Shown here: positions 1-8,454 of the stretch, one piece after another
Numbering within the stretch: the stretch's first letter is position 1
Layout: every line of letters starts with the position of its first letter
Made by a program: the position numbers and the translations under genes
Source of the DNA: Natrialba hulunbeirensis JCM 10989
Lineage (GTDB): Archaea > Halobacteriota > Halobacteria > Halobacteriales > Natrialbaceae
NCBI RefSeq assembly: GCF_000337575.1
Contig: NZ_AOIM01000040.1
Span: forward strand, 1 to 51,155
Direction: 5' to 3'
Length of the DNA stretch: 51,155 nucleotides
The notes under the pieces: model-generated
The model's input: only the letters and a program-made list of their open reading frames with translations
The model's database searches: none
Told to the model about the DNA's origin: nothing

Positions 1-1
1 C

Positions 2-541
2 CCCGAGGCGACGGTCGGCTACGGCGACTTCGACGAGCCGACGCTGCTCGGCGACGACGCGACGATCAGGGCCGGTTCGATCGTCTACGGCGACGTGACC
101 GTCGGCGACGGCTTCACGACGGGCCACGATATTCTGGTCCGCGAGTCGACCGACATCGGCGACGACGTGCTCGTCGGCACGAAGACCGTCATCGACGGCC
201 GGACGACCATCGGCTCCAACGTCAGCCTCCAGACGAACGTCTACGTGCCGACCGACACGCAGATCGGCTCGAACGTGTTCGTCGGCCCGGCTGCGGTGAT
301 GACCAACGACGAGTATCCAGTCCGTACCGACGCCGGACTCGAGGGCCCGACGATCGAAGACGGGGCCTCGATCGGCGCGAACGCGACGCTGTTGCCCGGC
401 GTCACGATCGGTGAGAACGCCTTCGTCGCGGCCGGCGCGGTCGTCACGGACGACGTACCGGCGAACAGCCTCGCACTCGGCGCACCGGCGACGATCAGAC
501 CGCTTCCTGCCCCACTCGAGGGACCGAATCAGCTCGAATGA
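2..541 (+). CDS. Acyltransferase, left-handed beta-helix (WbpD/WlbB-like), 5' truncated
   Basis: The reading frame is already open at base 2, so the N-terminus lies outside the window; the GTG at 95 is an internal codon. The visible 179 residues are built of imperfect hexapeptide repeats of the [LIV]-G-x-x-x-x type (for example IGDDVLVGTKTVI, IGSNVSLQTNV, IGANATLLPGVTIGENAFVAAGAVV), the signature of left-handed beta-helix acyltransferases. The C-terminal part, with ALGAPA just before the end, is typical of sugar O/N-acetyltransferases that use acetyl-CoA. The stop overlaps the ATG of the following aminotransferase (ATGA), so the genes are translationally coupled. Given the next three genes, the likely role is N-acetylation of the 3-amino group of a UDP-2-acetamido-3-amino-uronate (WbpD type). 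That substrate is inferred from context. Confidence 0.85.
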   Translation, partial: PEATVGYGDFDEPTLLGDDATIRAGSIVYGDVTVGDGFTTGHDILVRESTDIGDDVLVGTKTVIDGRTTIGSNVSLQTNVYVPTDTQIGSNVFVGPAAVMTNDEYPVRTDAGLEGPTIEDGASIGANATLLPGVTIGENAFVAAGAVVTDDVPANSLALGAPATIRPLPAPLEGPNQLE

Positions 542-1881
542 CAGACCGATCACCTCCATCTTCCACGGACTCGACGAATCACACGGATCGCGACCGCAAC
601 CGCGAGCACGACCGGACGCAGCCGACGGAACGGGCAACCGACGGCGGAACCGGAGCCGGAACCGGAACCGGAACCGGCCCCGAGACTGGCACCAGCGTCG
701 ACACCGAAGCCAACGCCAGTGCTCCCGCCGGAACCGAAACGAGCGACAGTCAGCAGGCCGCCGAGCCGGTCGAGCACGTCCCCATCGCTGACCCCTCCCT
801 GAGCGACACCGTACTCGAGCGCGTCGAGGCCGTCCTCGAGGACGGCATGCTCGCCGACGGCCCGGAAGTCAGGGCCTTCGAGGGCGAGTTCGCCGGCTTC
901 TGTCGCACCCAGCACGCGGTCGCAACCTCCAACGGGACGACCGCGCTCCACGCCGCACTCGAGTCCTTCGGCGTCGAGGAGGGCGACGCTATCATCACCT
1001 CGCCGTTCTCGTTCGTCGCGAGCGCGAACGCGATCCGCCTCGCGGGTGCGACGCCCGTCTTCGCGGATATCGACCCCGAAACGTACACGCTCGACCCGGC
1101 CGCCGTCGAGCGCGTCCTCGACGAGCGCGACGACATCGTCGGTCTGCTTCCGGTCCACCTCTACGGCCTGCCGGCGCGCATGCCCGAACTCTGTGCCATC
1201 GCCGACGACCACGACCTGTTCGTGCTCGAGGACGCCTGCCAGGCCCACGGCGCGACCGTCGACGGCAAACGCGTCGGCGGCCTCGGCGACGCCGCCTGCT
1301 TCTCGTTCTACCCGACGAAGAACATGACGACCGGCGAGGGCGGCATCGTCACGACCGACCGCGACGACATCGCCGACGGCGTCAGGCGATACGTCAACCA
1401 CGGCCGCGACCCCGGTGAAGGCGGCTACGACCACGTCGACCTCGGGCACAACTACCGACTGACAAGCCTCGCCGCCGCCATCGGCCGCGTCCAACTCCAG
1501 CGACTACTCGAGTTCAATGACGCACGCCAGGCGAACGCGGCCTACTACGACGAGCACCTTGAGGCGGTGCCACTCGAGACGCCGACCGTCCCGGACGGCT
1601 CCGGTCACGTCTACCACCAGTACACGGTGCAGGTCGAAGAGCCCGACGAGCGCGACGCGCTCGCGGAGACACTCGCGGCGCGGAACGTGGACTCGGCCGT
1701 CTACTACGATCCGCCGATCCACCGCCAGCCGGCCTACGAGACGGTGAGCACCGCGGCTGCCTCGTTCCCCGACGCCGAGCACGCCGCCGAGACGGTGCTC
1801 TCGCTGCCCGTGCACCCCTCCCTCTCAGAACAGGAGCGCCGCACCGTCGTCGAAGCCGTCCACGACCACTACAATCTATGA
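538..1881 (+). CDS. DegT/DnrJ/EryC1/StrS-family sugar aminotransferase (WbpE-like)
   Basis: This 447-residue protein has the PLP-dependent sugar aminotransferase fold. Visible motifs are SNGTTALHAAL (about 131-141), VEDACQAHGA-type (LEDACQAHGA), and SFYPTKNMTTGEGG with the Schiff-base lysine at about K261. Family members transfer an amino group, usually from glutamate, to a keto nucleotide sugar. Here the likely substrate is the 3-keto product of the next gene's enzyme. The ATG at 538 overlaps the upstream stop; the stop at 1879-1881 overlaps the next ATG. The first 75 residues are an unusual Asp/Arg then Gly-Thr-rich low-complexity extension encoded by a GGAACC-type hexamer repeat. The conserved domain begins near residue 78 (HVPIADPSLS). 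The true start could be internal, but no good internal start with a signal is evident. Confidence 0.9.
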   Translation: MTDRSPPSSTDSTNHTDRDRNREHDRTQPTERATDGGTGAGTGTGTGPETGTSVDTEANASAPAGTETSDSQQAAEPVEHVPIADPSLSDTVLERVEAVLEDGMLADGPEVRAFEGEFAGFCRTQHAVATSNGTTALHAALESFGVEEGDAIITSPFSFVASANAIRLAGATPVFADIDPETYTLDPAAVERVLDERDDIVGLLPVHLYGLPARMPELCAIADDHDLFVLEDACQAHGATVDGKRVGGLGDAACFSFYPTKNMTTGEGGIVTTDRDDIADGVRRYVNHGRDPGEGGYDHVDLGHNYRLTSLAAAIGRVQLQRLLEFNDARQANAAYYDEHLEAVPLETPTVPDGSGHVYHQYTVQVEEPDERDALAETLAARNVDSAVYYDPPIHRQPAYETVSTAAASFPDAEHAAETVLSLPVHPSLSEQERRTVVEAVHDHYNL

Positions 1882-2900
1882 GTACGGAACGAACGCGACA
1901 CACGACCGCTGCCACGTCACCAACGCCGGTTCGCGCCGGCGTCATCGGCGTCGGCTCCATGGGACAGAATCACGCGCGCGTCTACAACGAACTCCCCGGC
2001 GTCGACCTCGTCGGCGTCACCGACCACGACGCGAGCGTCGCCCAGCAGGTCGCCACCGAGTACGGTACGGCCGCACTCGAGTTCGACGCGCTGCTCAGCG
2101 AGTGTGATGTCGTCACGGTCGCCGTGCCGACGCACGCCCACTACGAGACGGTCTCGACCTGTCTCGACGCTGGCGTCCACGTGCTGGTCGAAAAACCGAT
2201 CGCCCAGACCGTCGAAGAGGGCCGGGAGCTGGCCGAACAGGCCCGAGAGGCCGGCCTCGTCCTACAGGTTGGCCACATCGAGCGGTTCAACCCGGCGGTA
2301 CAGACGGTGATGGAACTGATCGACGATCTGGACGTGATCAGCCTCGAGGCCGAACGGCTCGGACCGCCGGTCGACCGAACCGCGCGAGACGACGTCATCT
2401 TCGATCTGATGGTCCACGACGTCGATATCGTCGGCTCGATTCTCGACGGGCCGCCGTCGACGATCAACGCGATCGGTACTGACGACGGCCAGTACGCGAC
2501 TGCGACGATGCAGTACGACGACGTGGTCGCCTCGCTGACGGCCAGCCGCGTCACCCAGAAGAAGGTGCGTAAACTCACCGTCACGGCGCGGGAGTGTCTC
2601 GTCGAGGTCGACTACCTCGAGCAGTCCGTGCTGATCTACCGCGACTCCTACCCCGAGTATCTCACGGACGACGGCCCGAACCGGTATCGCCACGAGAGCG
2701 TCGTCGAGAACGCGCGCGTCGACAACGGCGAGCCGCTGCGACACGAACTCGAGTCGTTCGTCAAGACGGTCCAGACCGGCGTCGAACCGGCAGTCACGGC
2801 AGAAGACGGTGTCATGGCGCTCCAGACGGTGCAGGATATCGCTGCGCTCGCGGACGATGAGACGCCGCGCCGGGAGCGCGAACGGGAGGTGGAAGCCTGA
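1878..2900 (+). CDS. Gfo/Idh/MocA-family NAD(P)-dependent dehydrogenase (WbpB/WlbA-like)
   Basis: This 340-residue protein has an N-terminal Rossmann motif GVGSMG at residues 24-29, the family EKP motif at 105-107, GHIERFNPAV near 132, and HDVD at 180-183 in the catalytic domain. It fits the WbpB/WlbA group, which oxidises C3 of UDP-GlcNAc-uronate to the 3-keto form for the partner aminotransferase. The start overlaps the upstream stop by 4 nt (ATGA), and its stop overlaps the next ATG by one base (TGATG). That makes it part of one coupled operon of acyltransferase, aminotransferase, dehydrogenase and 6-dehydrogenase. Substrate assignment is inference from this gene order. Family membership is clear. 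Confidence 0.88.
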   Translation: MSTERTRHTTAATSPTPVRAGVIGVGSMGQNHARVYNELPGVDLVGVTDHDASVAQQVATEYGTAALEFDALLSECDVVTVAVPTHAHYETVSTCLDAGVHVLVEKPIAQTVEEGRELAEQAREAGLVLQVGHIERFNPAVQTVMELIDDLDVISLEAERLGPPVDRTARDDVIFDLMVHDVDIVGSILDGPPSTINAIGTDDGQYATATMQYDDVVASLTASRVTQKKVRKLTVTARECLVEVDYLEQSVLIYRDSYPEYLTDDGPNRYRHESVVENARVDNGEPLRHELESFVKTVQTGVEPAVTAEDGVMALQTVQDIAALADDETPRREREREVEA

Positions 2901-4492
2901 TGCGTGTGGACGACACGTCACCAGCGGCAGAACGCACCACTGCGCTCTACCGCACAGAGATAACCGAAACGGACCAGCGAGCGGCGCTAACCGGCGGCGA
3001 CGTCCCAGTCGCCGTCTACGGTCTCGGGAAGATGGGGCTGCCGCTCGCGGCCGTCTACGCCGAGACGACCGGGAACGTAACCGGCGTCGACGTCGATCCA
3101 GATGTCGTCGAGACGATCAATGCCGGCGAGAGCCACGTCATCGGTGAACCGGGACTCGCCGACCTCGTCGCCGAACAGGTCGGCCAGGGACGGTTTGAAG
3201 CGACAACGGACGGTCCCGCTGCGGCCGCACAGGCGCGGATCCACGTCATCATCGTTCCGACGCTACTCGACGACGACAACGAACCGGACCTGACGACCGT
3301 CGAATCCGTCGCCGCAGATATCGCGGCCGGCCTCTCGCCGGGCGATCTGGTGATCGCCGAGTCGACCCTGCCGCCGGGCACCTGCCGGGATGTACTCCAG
3401 CCGTTCCTGGCCGCCGAGAGCGGCCTCGACACCGACGAGTTCGGGCTCGCGTTCTGCCCGGAACGAACCTCGAGCGGGCGCGCGCTGCAGGATATCCGCG
3501 GCGCGTATCCCAAGGTCGTCGGCGGCGTCGACGACGAGAGCACCCGCGCCGCGACGGTACTCTACGACGAACTCTCCGAGAACGAGGTCCACCCCGTCGC
3601 TGACGCGACGACCGCAGAAGCCGTCAAGGTCTTCGAGGGGATCTACCGCGACGTCAACATCGGGCTGGCGAACGAACTCGGCCGCCTGGCGGACGAACTC
3701 GACATCTCGGTCCGCGAGGCCATCGAGACGGCAAACGACCTGCCGATGTGCCAGCTACACGACCCCGGCCCCGGCGTCGGCGGGCACTGCATCCCCTACT
3801 ACCCGCACTTTCTGCTCTCGCGGATGGACGAACCGATGGACCTCACGCGAACTGCTCGGCGGGTCAACCAGACCATGCCGTCGGTCGTCGTCGACCGACT
3901 CGAGTCCGAACTGACTGCGACCGAGACCGGGACCGAGCTGGCGGACGCGTCGGTCGCAGTCCTCGGGATCACCTACCGCCCTGGCGTCGAGGAGACGCGC
4001 GCGTCGCCCGCGATCGGTGTTATCGAGCAGCTACGCGACCGCGGTGCCGACGTTTCGGGCGTCGATCCGCTGGTCGACCCGGCCGAATACGGCGCACAGC
4101 CGTGTTCGATCGACGCGTTCGAATCCGCGTCGGTCGACGCCGCGGTCGTCGTCACGCCACACGAGGAGTTCGACGACATCGACTGGAGTGCGCTGGAGCC
4201 GACCGTCGTGATCGACGGCCGGGACGCGCTGGATCGGGGTGTACTCGAGTCGGCCGGTCATCGGGTCTACACGCTCGCGGGGTCGGTGGATGGGCAGCCC
4301 CCGGCAGCAGGCACCGACGCGTTCACGACGGGTGACACCGGCAGCCGCAACGGGAGCAGTGAGAAGGACGACGGCCGTACGGAGGCTGTTATCGAGGCGG
4401 TCGAGGGTGACGGTGATGGTGATGGTGATGGAGCGAGCGAACAGACGACCGACGCTGCGGTGAATCGAACCGACGGTGGGACCGATGTATAA
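2900..4492 (+). CDS. UDP-sugar 6-dehydrogenase (WbpA/UDP-GlcNAc or UDP-ManNAc dehydrogenase type)
   Basis: This 530-residue nucleotide-sugar dehydrogenase performs the NAD-dependent four-electron oxidation of C6 to the uronic acid. The Rossmann GLGKMG lies at 41-46, and the catalytic cysteine is C297 in GVGGHCIPYYP. The C-terminal UDP-binding domain carries GITYRPGVEETRASPA. Length to the end of the conserved domain is normal (about 465 residues). It is followed by a 65-residue acidic low-complexity tail, including a Gly-Asp repeat coded by GGTGAT units. With the three genes upstream it completes a WbpA-B-E-D set, so UDP-GlcNAc is the likely substrate. UDP-ManNAc dehydrogenase activity (WecC type) cannot be excluded from sequence alone. 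The start overlaps the previous stop (TGATG). Confidence 0.9.
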   Translation: MRVDDTSPAAERTTALYRTEITETDQRAALTGGDVPVAVYGLGKMGLPLAAVYAETTGNVTGVDVDPDVVETINAGESHVIGEPGLADLVAEQVGQGRFEATTDGPAAAAQARIHVIIVPTLLDDDNEPDLTTVESVAADIAAGLSPGDLVIAESTLPPGTCRDVLQPFLAAESGLDTDEFGLAFCPERTSSGRALQDIRGAYPKVVGGVDDESTRAATVLYDELSENEVHPVADATTAEAVKVFEGIYRDVNIGLANELGRLADELDISVREAIETANDLPMCQLHDPGPGVGGHCIPYYPHFLLSRMDEPMDLTRTARRVNQTMPSVVVDRLESELTATETGTELADASVAVLGITYRPGVEETRASPAIGVIEQLRDRGADVSGVDPLVDPAEYGAQPCSIDAFESASVDAAVVVTPHEEFDDIDWSALEPTVVIDGRDALDRGVLESAGHRVYTLAGSVDGQPPAAGTDAFTTGDTGSRNGSSEKDDGRTEAVIEAVEGDGDGDGDGASEQTTDAAVNRTDGGTDV

Positions 4493-5810
4493 CGGGAACT
4501 CGATCGGCGTCGTCGTCACGTCCTACAACGAGGAGCCGTTCGTCGGTGAGGTCATCGAGACGGTGCCGTCGTACGTGGATCGGATCTACGCGGTCGACGA
4601 CGCCTCGCCGGACGGAAGCTGGGCGGAAATTCAGCGGGTTGCAAAGCGTCTGAACGCCGACGGCGAGCGTGATGGTACTGCTGAGATGGAGTCCGAATCA
4701 GAATCGGAACCAGCCCACGCGGTCGCCGACGGCGGCGACAACCGCCGCGTCGTCCCGATCCGTCACGAGGAGAACCGTGGCTACGGCGGCGCGGTCAAGA
4801 CCGGCTACGAGCGCGCCGCGGCCGACGGGATCGACGTGGTCGCCGTGATGAACGGCGACGGCCAGATGGATCCCACGATCCTCGATCGGATCATCGACCC
4901 CGTCGTCACGGGCGAGGCGGACTACGCGAAGGGCAACCGCTTGCTCTATCGTGACGACCGCGAGGGGATGTCGACGTTCCGCTTCGTCGGTAACGCAATT
5001 CTCTCGGGGCTCTCGAAGTTCGCCTCGGGCTACTGGACGATCAGCGACCCGCAGAACGGCTACACCGCGATTTCCCGAGAGACGATCGAGGAACTCGACC
5101 TGGACGAGATTACCGACGAGTACGGCTTCCTCAACCACATCCTCACGCACCTCAACGTCAACGACTGCCGGGTTGCGGACGTCTCGATGTCCGCAATCTA
5201 CGGCGACGAGGAGAGCAGCATCCGGTACGTGCCGTTCATCCGGTACGTCTCGTTGCTCCTGCTGGGGAGCTTCTACTGGCGGCTCAAGCGCCAGTACGTG
5301 ATCGAACGGTTCCATCCGGCGGCGCTGTTCTATAGCACTGGAACGGCAGGGCTTGCCGTCGGGAGCAGCGGTCTCGCGGGCTCGATCGCGCAGGCCGCCC
5401 GTGGTCGCGGTGGCTTCACGGGCGCGCTCGCGTCGATCCTGACGATCCTCGTGGGCCTCGTCTCGCTCGGCGTCGCGATCGCGATGGACGCCGAGGAGAA
5501 CGAGGACCTGCAGTGTACCTGGTACGAGGACAGCGCGGGTCGGGAGCAGGCTCGTTCGGAGGCGGTCGCGCAGTCGGCGCAGGCGGAGACGACTGAGTCC
5601 GAGTCCGGGTCCGGGTCTGGGTCCGAGTCGGTGGCTGCGGCTGATGTCGACGGTGTTGCAGCTGATGCAGACGCAGGCACAGACGCAGCAGGCACAGACA
5701 CTGCCGATACCACTGACAGTGGCAGCGACAGCAACACAGAATCCGAAACCGAAACCGACACCAGCATCGAACAGCCTGCCGAACCGAGTCCGGCACGCTC
5801 CTTCGAGTAA
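4485..5810 (+). CDS. Glycosyltransferase family 2, membrane-anchored (dolichol-phosphate-sugar synthase-like)
   Basis: This 441-residue protein starts at the ATG at 4485, which overlaps the stop of the previous gene. A GTG three codons earlier (4476) is possible but less likely. The GT-A fold is recognisable from VVVTSYNEE (9-17), VDDASPDGS (37-45) and the NGDGQMDP metal-binding motif (123-130). A serine/glutamate-rich insertion sits near residues 65-82. Two hydrophobic segments at about 281-300 and 316-336 would anchor it in the membrane. The last 85 residues are an Asp/Ser/Thr-rich tail coded by short repeats. Known relatives move a sugar from a nucleotide sugar to dolichyl phosphate or an acceptor at the membrane. 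Here it probably uses the sugar made by the preceding operon genes. Confidence 0.85.
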   Translation: MYNGNSIGVVVTSYNEEPFVGEVIETVPSYVDRIYAVDDASPDGSWAEIQRVAKRLNADGERDGTAEMESESESEPAHAVADGGDNRRVVPIRHEENRGYGGAVKTGYERAAADGIDVVAVMNGDGQMDPTILDRIIDPVVTGEADYAKGNRLLYRDDREGMSTFRFVGNAILSGLSKFASGYWTISDPQNGYTAISRETIEELDLDEITDEYGFLNHILTHLNVNDCRVADVSMSAIYGDEESSIRYVPFIRYVSLLLLGSFYWRLKRQYVIERFHPAALFYSTGTAGLAVGSSGLAGSIAQAARGRGGFTGALASILTILVGLVSLGVAIAMDAEENEDLQCTWYEDSAGREQARSEAVAQSAQAETTESESGSGSGSESVAAADVDGVAADADAGTDAAGTDTADTTDSGSDSNTESETETDTSIEQPAEPSPARSFE

Positions 5811-5890
5811 CTCGTTTTCTCCCCCGTCGTTGGGCTCGTGGATTCGTTCTTTGGCAACCGCCCACCGTTCAGCTCCGTCTCTACACCGTG

Positions 5891-6994
5891 CTACTGCATC
5901 GGTGCCCGCGGCTGCAACGCCTCGCGCACGTCGGGCTCGAGTACCCCCACCTCACCGCGGGCCTCGGCGACGGCGACGATGAGGTCGGTCAGGTTGACGA
6001 GGTCGCCGACGTACTCCGCTCGCCGTTGCTGCCAGCGTTCGCCGGCGGCTGCGTCCGTCGTCACTAGCTCAACAGCCCGATCGCGGACAGCCGCGTAGTC
6101 GTCGAACTGCTCTGCGAGACCCGCGCGCTCGAGTTCGGCGAACTCACCGTACTCGTGGTCGTCGGTGCCCTGGAAGCGCAGCGCGGGTGTTCCGAGCAGC
6201 CCGGCTTCGTTGACCATCGTCCCCGTATCGGCCACGAGCAGGTCCGCACCCGCCATCGCGTCGTGGATCAGCGCCGGATGGAGGTCATACGGACGGGCCG
6301 GAAGATCGCTGAAGTCCATTGTTCCGCTCTCGTCCGAGACGAAGATGGTCGCGTGCTCGCTCAGATGCTCGAGGAGGTCCCGCCGCTGTGCCCGCGAGAA
6401 GCCCTCGATCCCGGCGTCGTGGAGCGCGTCCATCGCGTTGAATCGGACCAGCGCGTACGGCTCGTCGGGATCGATCGCGAGGTACTCGTGAATCCCCCGA
6501 TCCGCCTCGAAAACGTCGGGGTGGAGATAGGCACACTCCTTGAACCCCTCGAAGGTGTAGTGGTCGTCGCCGAGATCGCGGCGCGTGACGTCCGGCGAAA
6601 TGATGCAGTCGGCGAACGGCCGCGAGACGGTGTGGTTGAAATCGCCCGGTTCGTCGTCCAGTACGAGGACAGTCGGCGTGCGGGTGACTGTCCCCGCCAG
6701 CGCGGCGTAGGGGCCGCGGCCGAAGACGACATCGGGATCGAACCGTCGCGATTCCCAGATGATTCGGCCGAACTGCTCGCCCAGTTCGCGGGCCAGTTCC
6801 GGCTTCGACGGCGCGCGTGTCTCGTGGGTACCGTAGCGGCGATAGGGGAGCCCAAAGAACTCGAGTAGGTCGGTCGTACAGGCGTACTCCCGGGTCAACA
6901 CGAGCACGTCGTGGCCGGCCGCCTCGAGCCGATCGACGGCGTGACGGTACAGGTGCACGTGCGCAGGGGTGTTCGCAAAGACGAGAATTCGCAT
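5891..6994 (-). CDS. DUF354-family protein, GT-B/UDP-GlcNAc 2-epimerase-like fold
   Basis: This 367-residue protein begins MRILVFANTPAHVHLYRHA at the ATG complementary to 6992-6994. An extension 28 codons further upstream lacks family similarity and overlaps the promoter. Features of DUF354 are the N-terminal FANTPAHVHLYRH, the central GRGPYAALAGT, and ADTGTMVNEAGLLGTPALRF near the C-terminus, which resembles the nucleotide-sugar-binding segment of UDP-GlcNAc 2-epimerases and GT-B enzymes. The molecular function of DUF354 is not established. It is common in archaeal surface-glycan clusters. It converges on the GT2 gene across a gap of 80 bases and diverges from the GT4 gene. An epimerase role on the neighbouring operon's product (WbpI-like) is a speculation worth testing. 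Confidence 0.85.
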   Translation of the reverse strand: MRILVFANTPAHVHLYRHAVDRLEAAGHDVLVLTREYACTTDLLEFFGLPYRRYGTHETRAPSKPELARELGEQFGRIIWESRRFDPDVVFGRGPYAALAGTVTRTPTVLVLDDEPGDFNHTVSRPFADCIISPDVTRRDLGDDHYTFEGFKECAYLHPDVFEADRGIHEYLAIDPDEPYALVRFNAMDALHDAGIEGFSRAQRRDLLEHLSEHATIFVSDESGTMDFSDLPARPYDLHPALIHDAMAGADLLVADTGTMVNEAGLLGTPALRFQGTDDHEYGEFAELERAGLAEQFDDYAAVRDRAVELVTTDAAAGERWQQRRAEYVGDLVNLTDLIVAVAEARGEVGVLEPDVREALQPRAPMQ

Positions 6995-7020
6995 CGCACA
7001 GAGGTAGACGCTTGTGCTGC

Positions 7021-7028
7021 TTTGTAAT
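7021..7028 (-). promoter_or_regulatory. Degenerate copy of the ATAACAAA element
   Basis: On the minus strand this reads ATTACAAAGC, one mismatch from the ATAACAAA octamer. It ends 27 nt before the ATG of the DUF354 gene, the position of a TATA box in a leaderless haloarchaeal gene. Its exact counterpart on the other strand lies about 80 bp away. Confidence 0.4.
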
Positions 7029-7107
7029 CGTACAAGTACAGTAGGACGTCTGTCGTTGCCGATTTCTGCACATTTCACTCAAACCGACCGTTCAGAAAAA
7101 GTTGCGG

Positions 7108-7115
7108 ATAACAAA
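7108..7115 (+). promoter_or_regulatory. ATAACAAA element, copy 1 (upstream of GT4)
   Basis: Exact ATAACAAA followed by ACGCC. It ends 31 nt upstream of the GT4 start codon at 7146, which suits a core promoter element of a leaderless transcript. It is one of six exact copies in the window, all upstream of surface-glycan genes. Confidence 0.5.
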
Positions 7116-7145
7116 ACGCCGAGGGCGCCTTTCTCTACTCCCGAG

Positions 7146-8063
7146 ATGCACGTCCTCACGCTGACGACGAACGCCGAGGCGCCGTTCATGACCGAGCAGA
7201 TGCGCGCGCTCGAACGTCGCGGCGTCACCTTCTCGACGCTCTCGGTCGCCGGCGAGGTCGACGGCGGGACGTCCCGAAGCCCACTCGAGTACCTGAAATT
7301 TTTCCCCTCGGTCCTGAAGGAGTCGGGCAACGGCTACGATCTGATCCACGCCCACTACGGCCTGACGGGGCCGATGGCGGTCGCACAGCGGCGCACACCC
7401 GTCGTGCTCTCTCTCTGGGGGTCTGACGTGTATGGGCCGGTTGAACCCGTTAGTCGCGCCTGTGCGCCGTTCTGTGACGAACTGGTCGTCATGTCCGAGG
7501 CAATGCGAACCCACCTCGGCCGAGAGTGTGCCGTGATTCCGGACGGCATCGACCTCGAGAAGTTCCAGCCCGTGCCCCAGGAGGCGGCCCAGGAGGCGGT
7601 TGGCTGGGACCCCGACGCCTACCACGTGCTCTTTCCCTACACCCCCGAGCGCGAGGTGAAGAACTACCCACGTGCGCGACGGGTCGTCAACGCGGTCAAC
7701 GGCCTGTTCGACGATCCAGTACACCTGCACACGGTCTACGACGTGCCCCACGAGACGGTGCCGGACTACATGAACGCCGCCGACGCCCTGCTGTTGACCT
7801 CTCACAGTGAGGGGTCGCCGAACTCGGTGAAAGAAGCTCTCGCATGTAACCTCCCCGTCGTTGCCGTCGACGTGGGTGACGTTCGCGAGCGTCTCGATGG
7901 CGTCTCGAACTCCGTCGTCGCGGACAGTGACGAAGCGCTGATCAACGGACTTCGGGGGGTACTCGAGTCCGGCGAGCGCTCGGACGGGCGAGAGGCGGCA
8001 AGGGAGATCAGTGTGGATCGGACGGCAGACCGGTTGCTCGAGGTGTACGAGCGGGTTGCGTGA
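7146..8063 (+). CDS. Glycosyltransferase family 4
   Basis: This 305-residue protein begins MHVLTLTTNAEAPFMTEQM. Upstream in-frame codons to 7014 run through the promoter and are not conserved-looking. It has the GT-B architecture: an N-terminal acceptor domain with HAHYGLTGPM, the linker segment FPYTPEREVKNYPRA, and the nucleotide-binding EX7E motif E222-GSPNSVK-E230 in SHSEGSPNSVKEALACNLPVV. It is a little shorter than most GT4 enzymes (350-400 residues) but has both domains. It transfers a sugar from a nucleotide sugar with retention. The acceptor is unknown, though the cluster points to a surface polysaccharide or glycolipid. It is transcribed divergently from DUF354, with a probable core element at 7108. 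Confidence 0.88.
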   Translation: MHVLTLTTNAEAPFMTEQMRALERRGVTFSTLSVAGEVDGGTSRSPLEYLKFFPSVLKESGNGYDLIHAHYGLTGPMAVAQRRTPVVLSLWGSDVYGPVEPVSRACAPFCDELVVMSEAMRTHLGRECAVIPDGIDLEKFQPVPQEAAQEAVGWDPDAYHVLFPYTPEREVKNYPRARRVVNAVNGLFDDPVHLHTVYDVPHETVPDYMNAADALLLTSHSEGSPNSVKEALACNLPVVAVDVGDVRERLDGVSNSVVADSDEALINGLRGVLESGERSDGREAAREISVDRTADRLLEVYERVA

Positions 8064-8099
8064 GGCGGGGAGGATACTGAGTGAAGCGACCGTTTTCGA

Positions 8100-8318
8100 C
8101 TACACGTCATCCGGTTCGAGCAACTGGATGCTGATCGAGATGAAGTAGACGAACATGAACATGAAGAAGCCGGCGGTGAGCGGCAGCAGCCGTCGGTCGA
8201 CGATCGCGAGGTCCAACAGTGCCGCGCCGGCGATCGCGAGACAGTAGACGAGAATAATGAACACTCCCACCGCGTAGTAGAACCGGATGTCGGAGTCGAA
8301 GTACTCGCGCACGACCAT
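8100..8318 (-). CDS. Small two-helix membrane protein
   Basis: This 72-residue protein has two clear transmembrane segments, at about residues 14-37 (YYAVGVFIILVYCLAIAGAA) and 45-65 (LPLTAGFFMFMFVYFISISI), separated by a short charged DRR loop. It ends in the acidic tail LLEPDDV. I do not recognise a family. It converges with the GT4 gene, leaving 36 bases between them. TA-rich bases (CTACTATA) sit directly before its start codon. A role in the glycan cluster is suggested only by location. Confidence 0.65.
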   Translation of the reverse strand: MVVREYFDSDIRFYYAVGVFIILVYCLAIAGAALLDLAIVDRRLLPLTAGFFMFMFVYFISISIQLLEPDDV

Positions 8319-8454
8319 CGTATAGTAGACGGTTGTGAGACGCCAACGAAAAGGGTACTGGTCCGTCCGTAGAACGCCACTACCCCGCCAAACACCGCTT
8401 TCTATGCCCGTTCATGTTCGCACTGACCGTCCCACCGGGAGCGCCAGTGGGCCG

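Noticed and set aside
550-1494. Long open frame on the minus strand opposite the aminotransferase
   Set aside because: It lies wholly within the aminotransferase gene, has no promoter or start signal and mirrors its codon pattern. Long antisense frames are common in high-G+C genomes.
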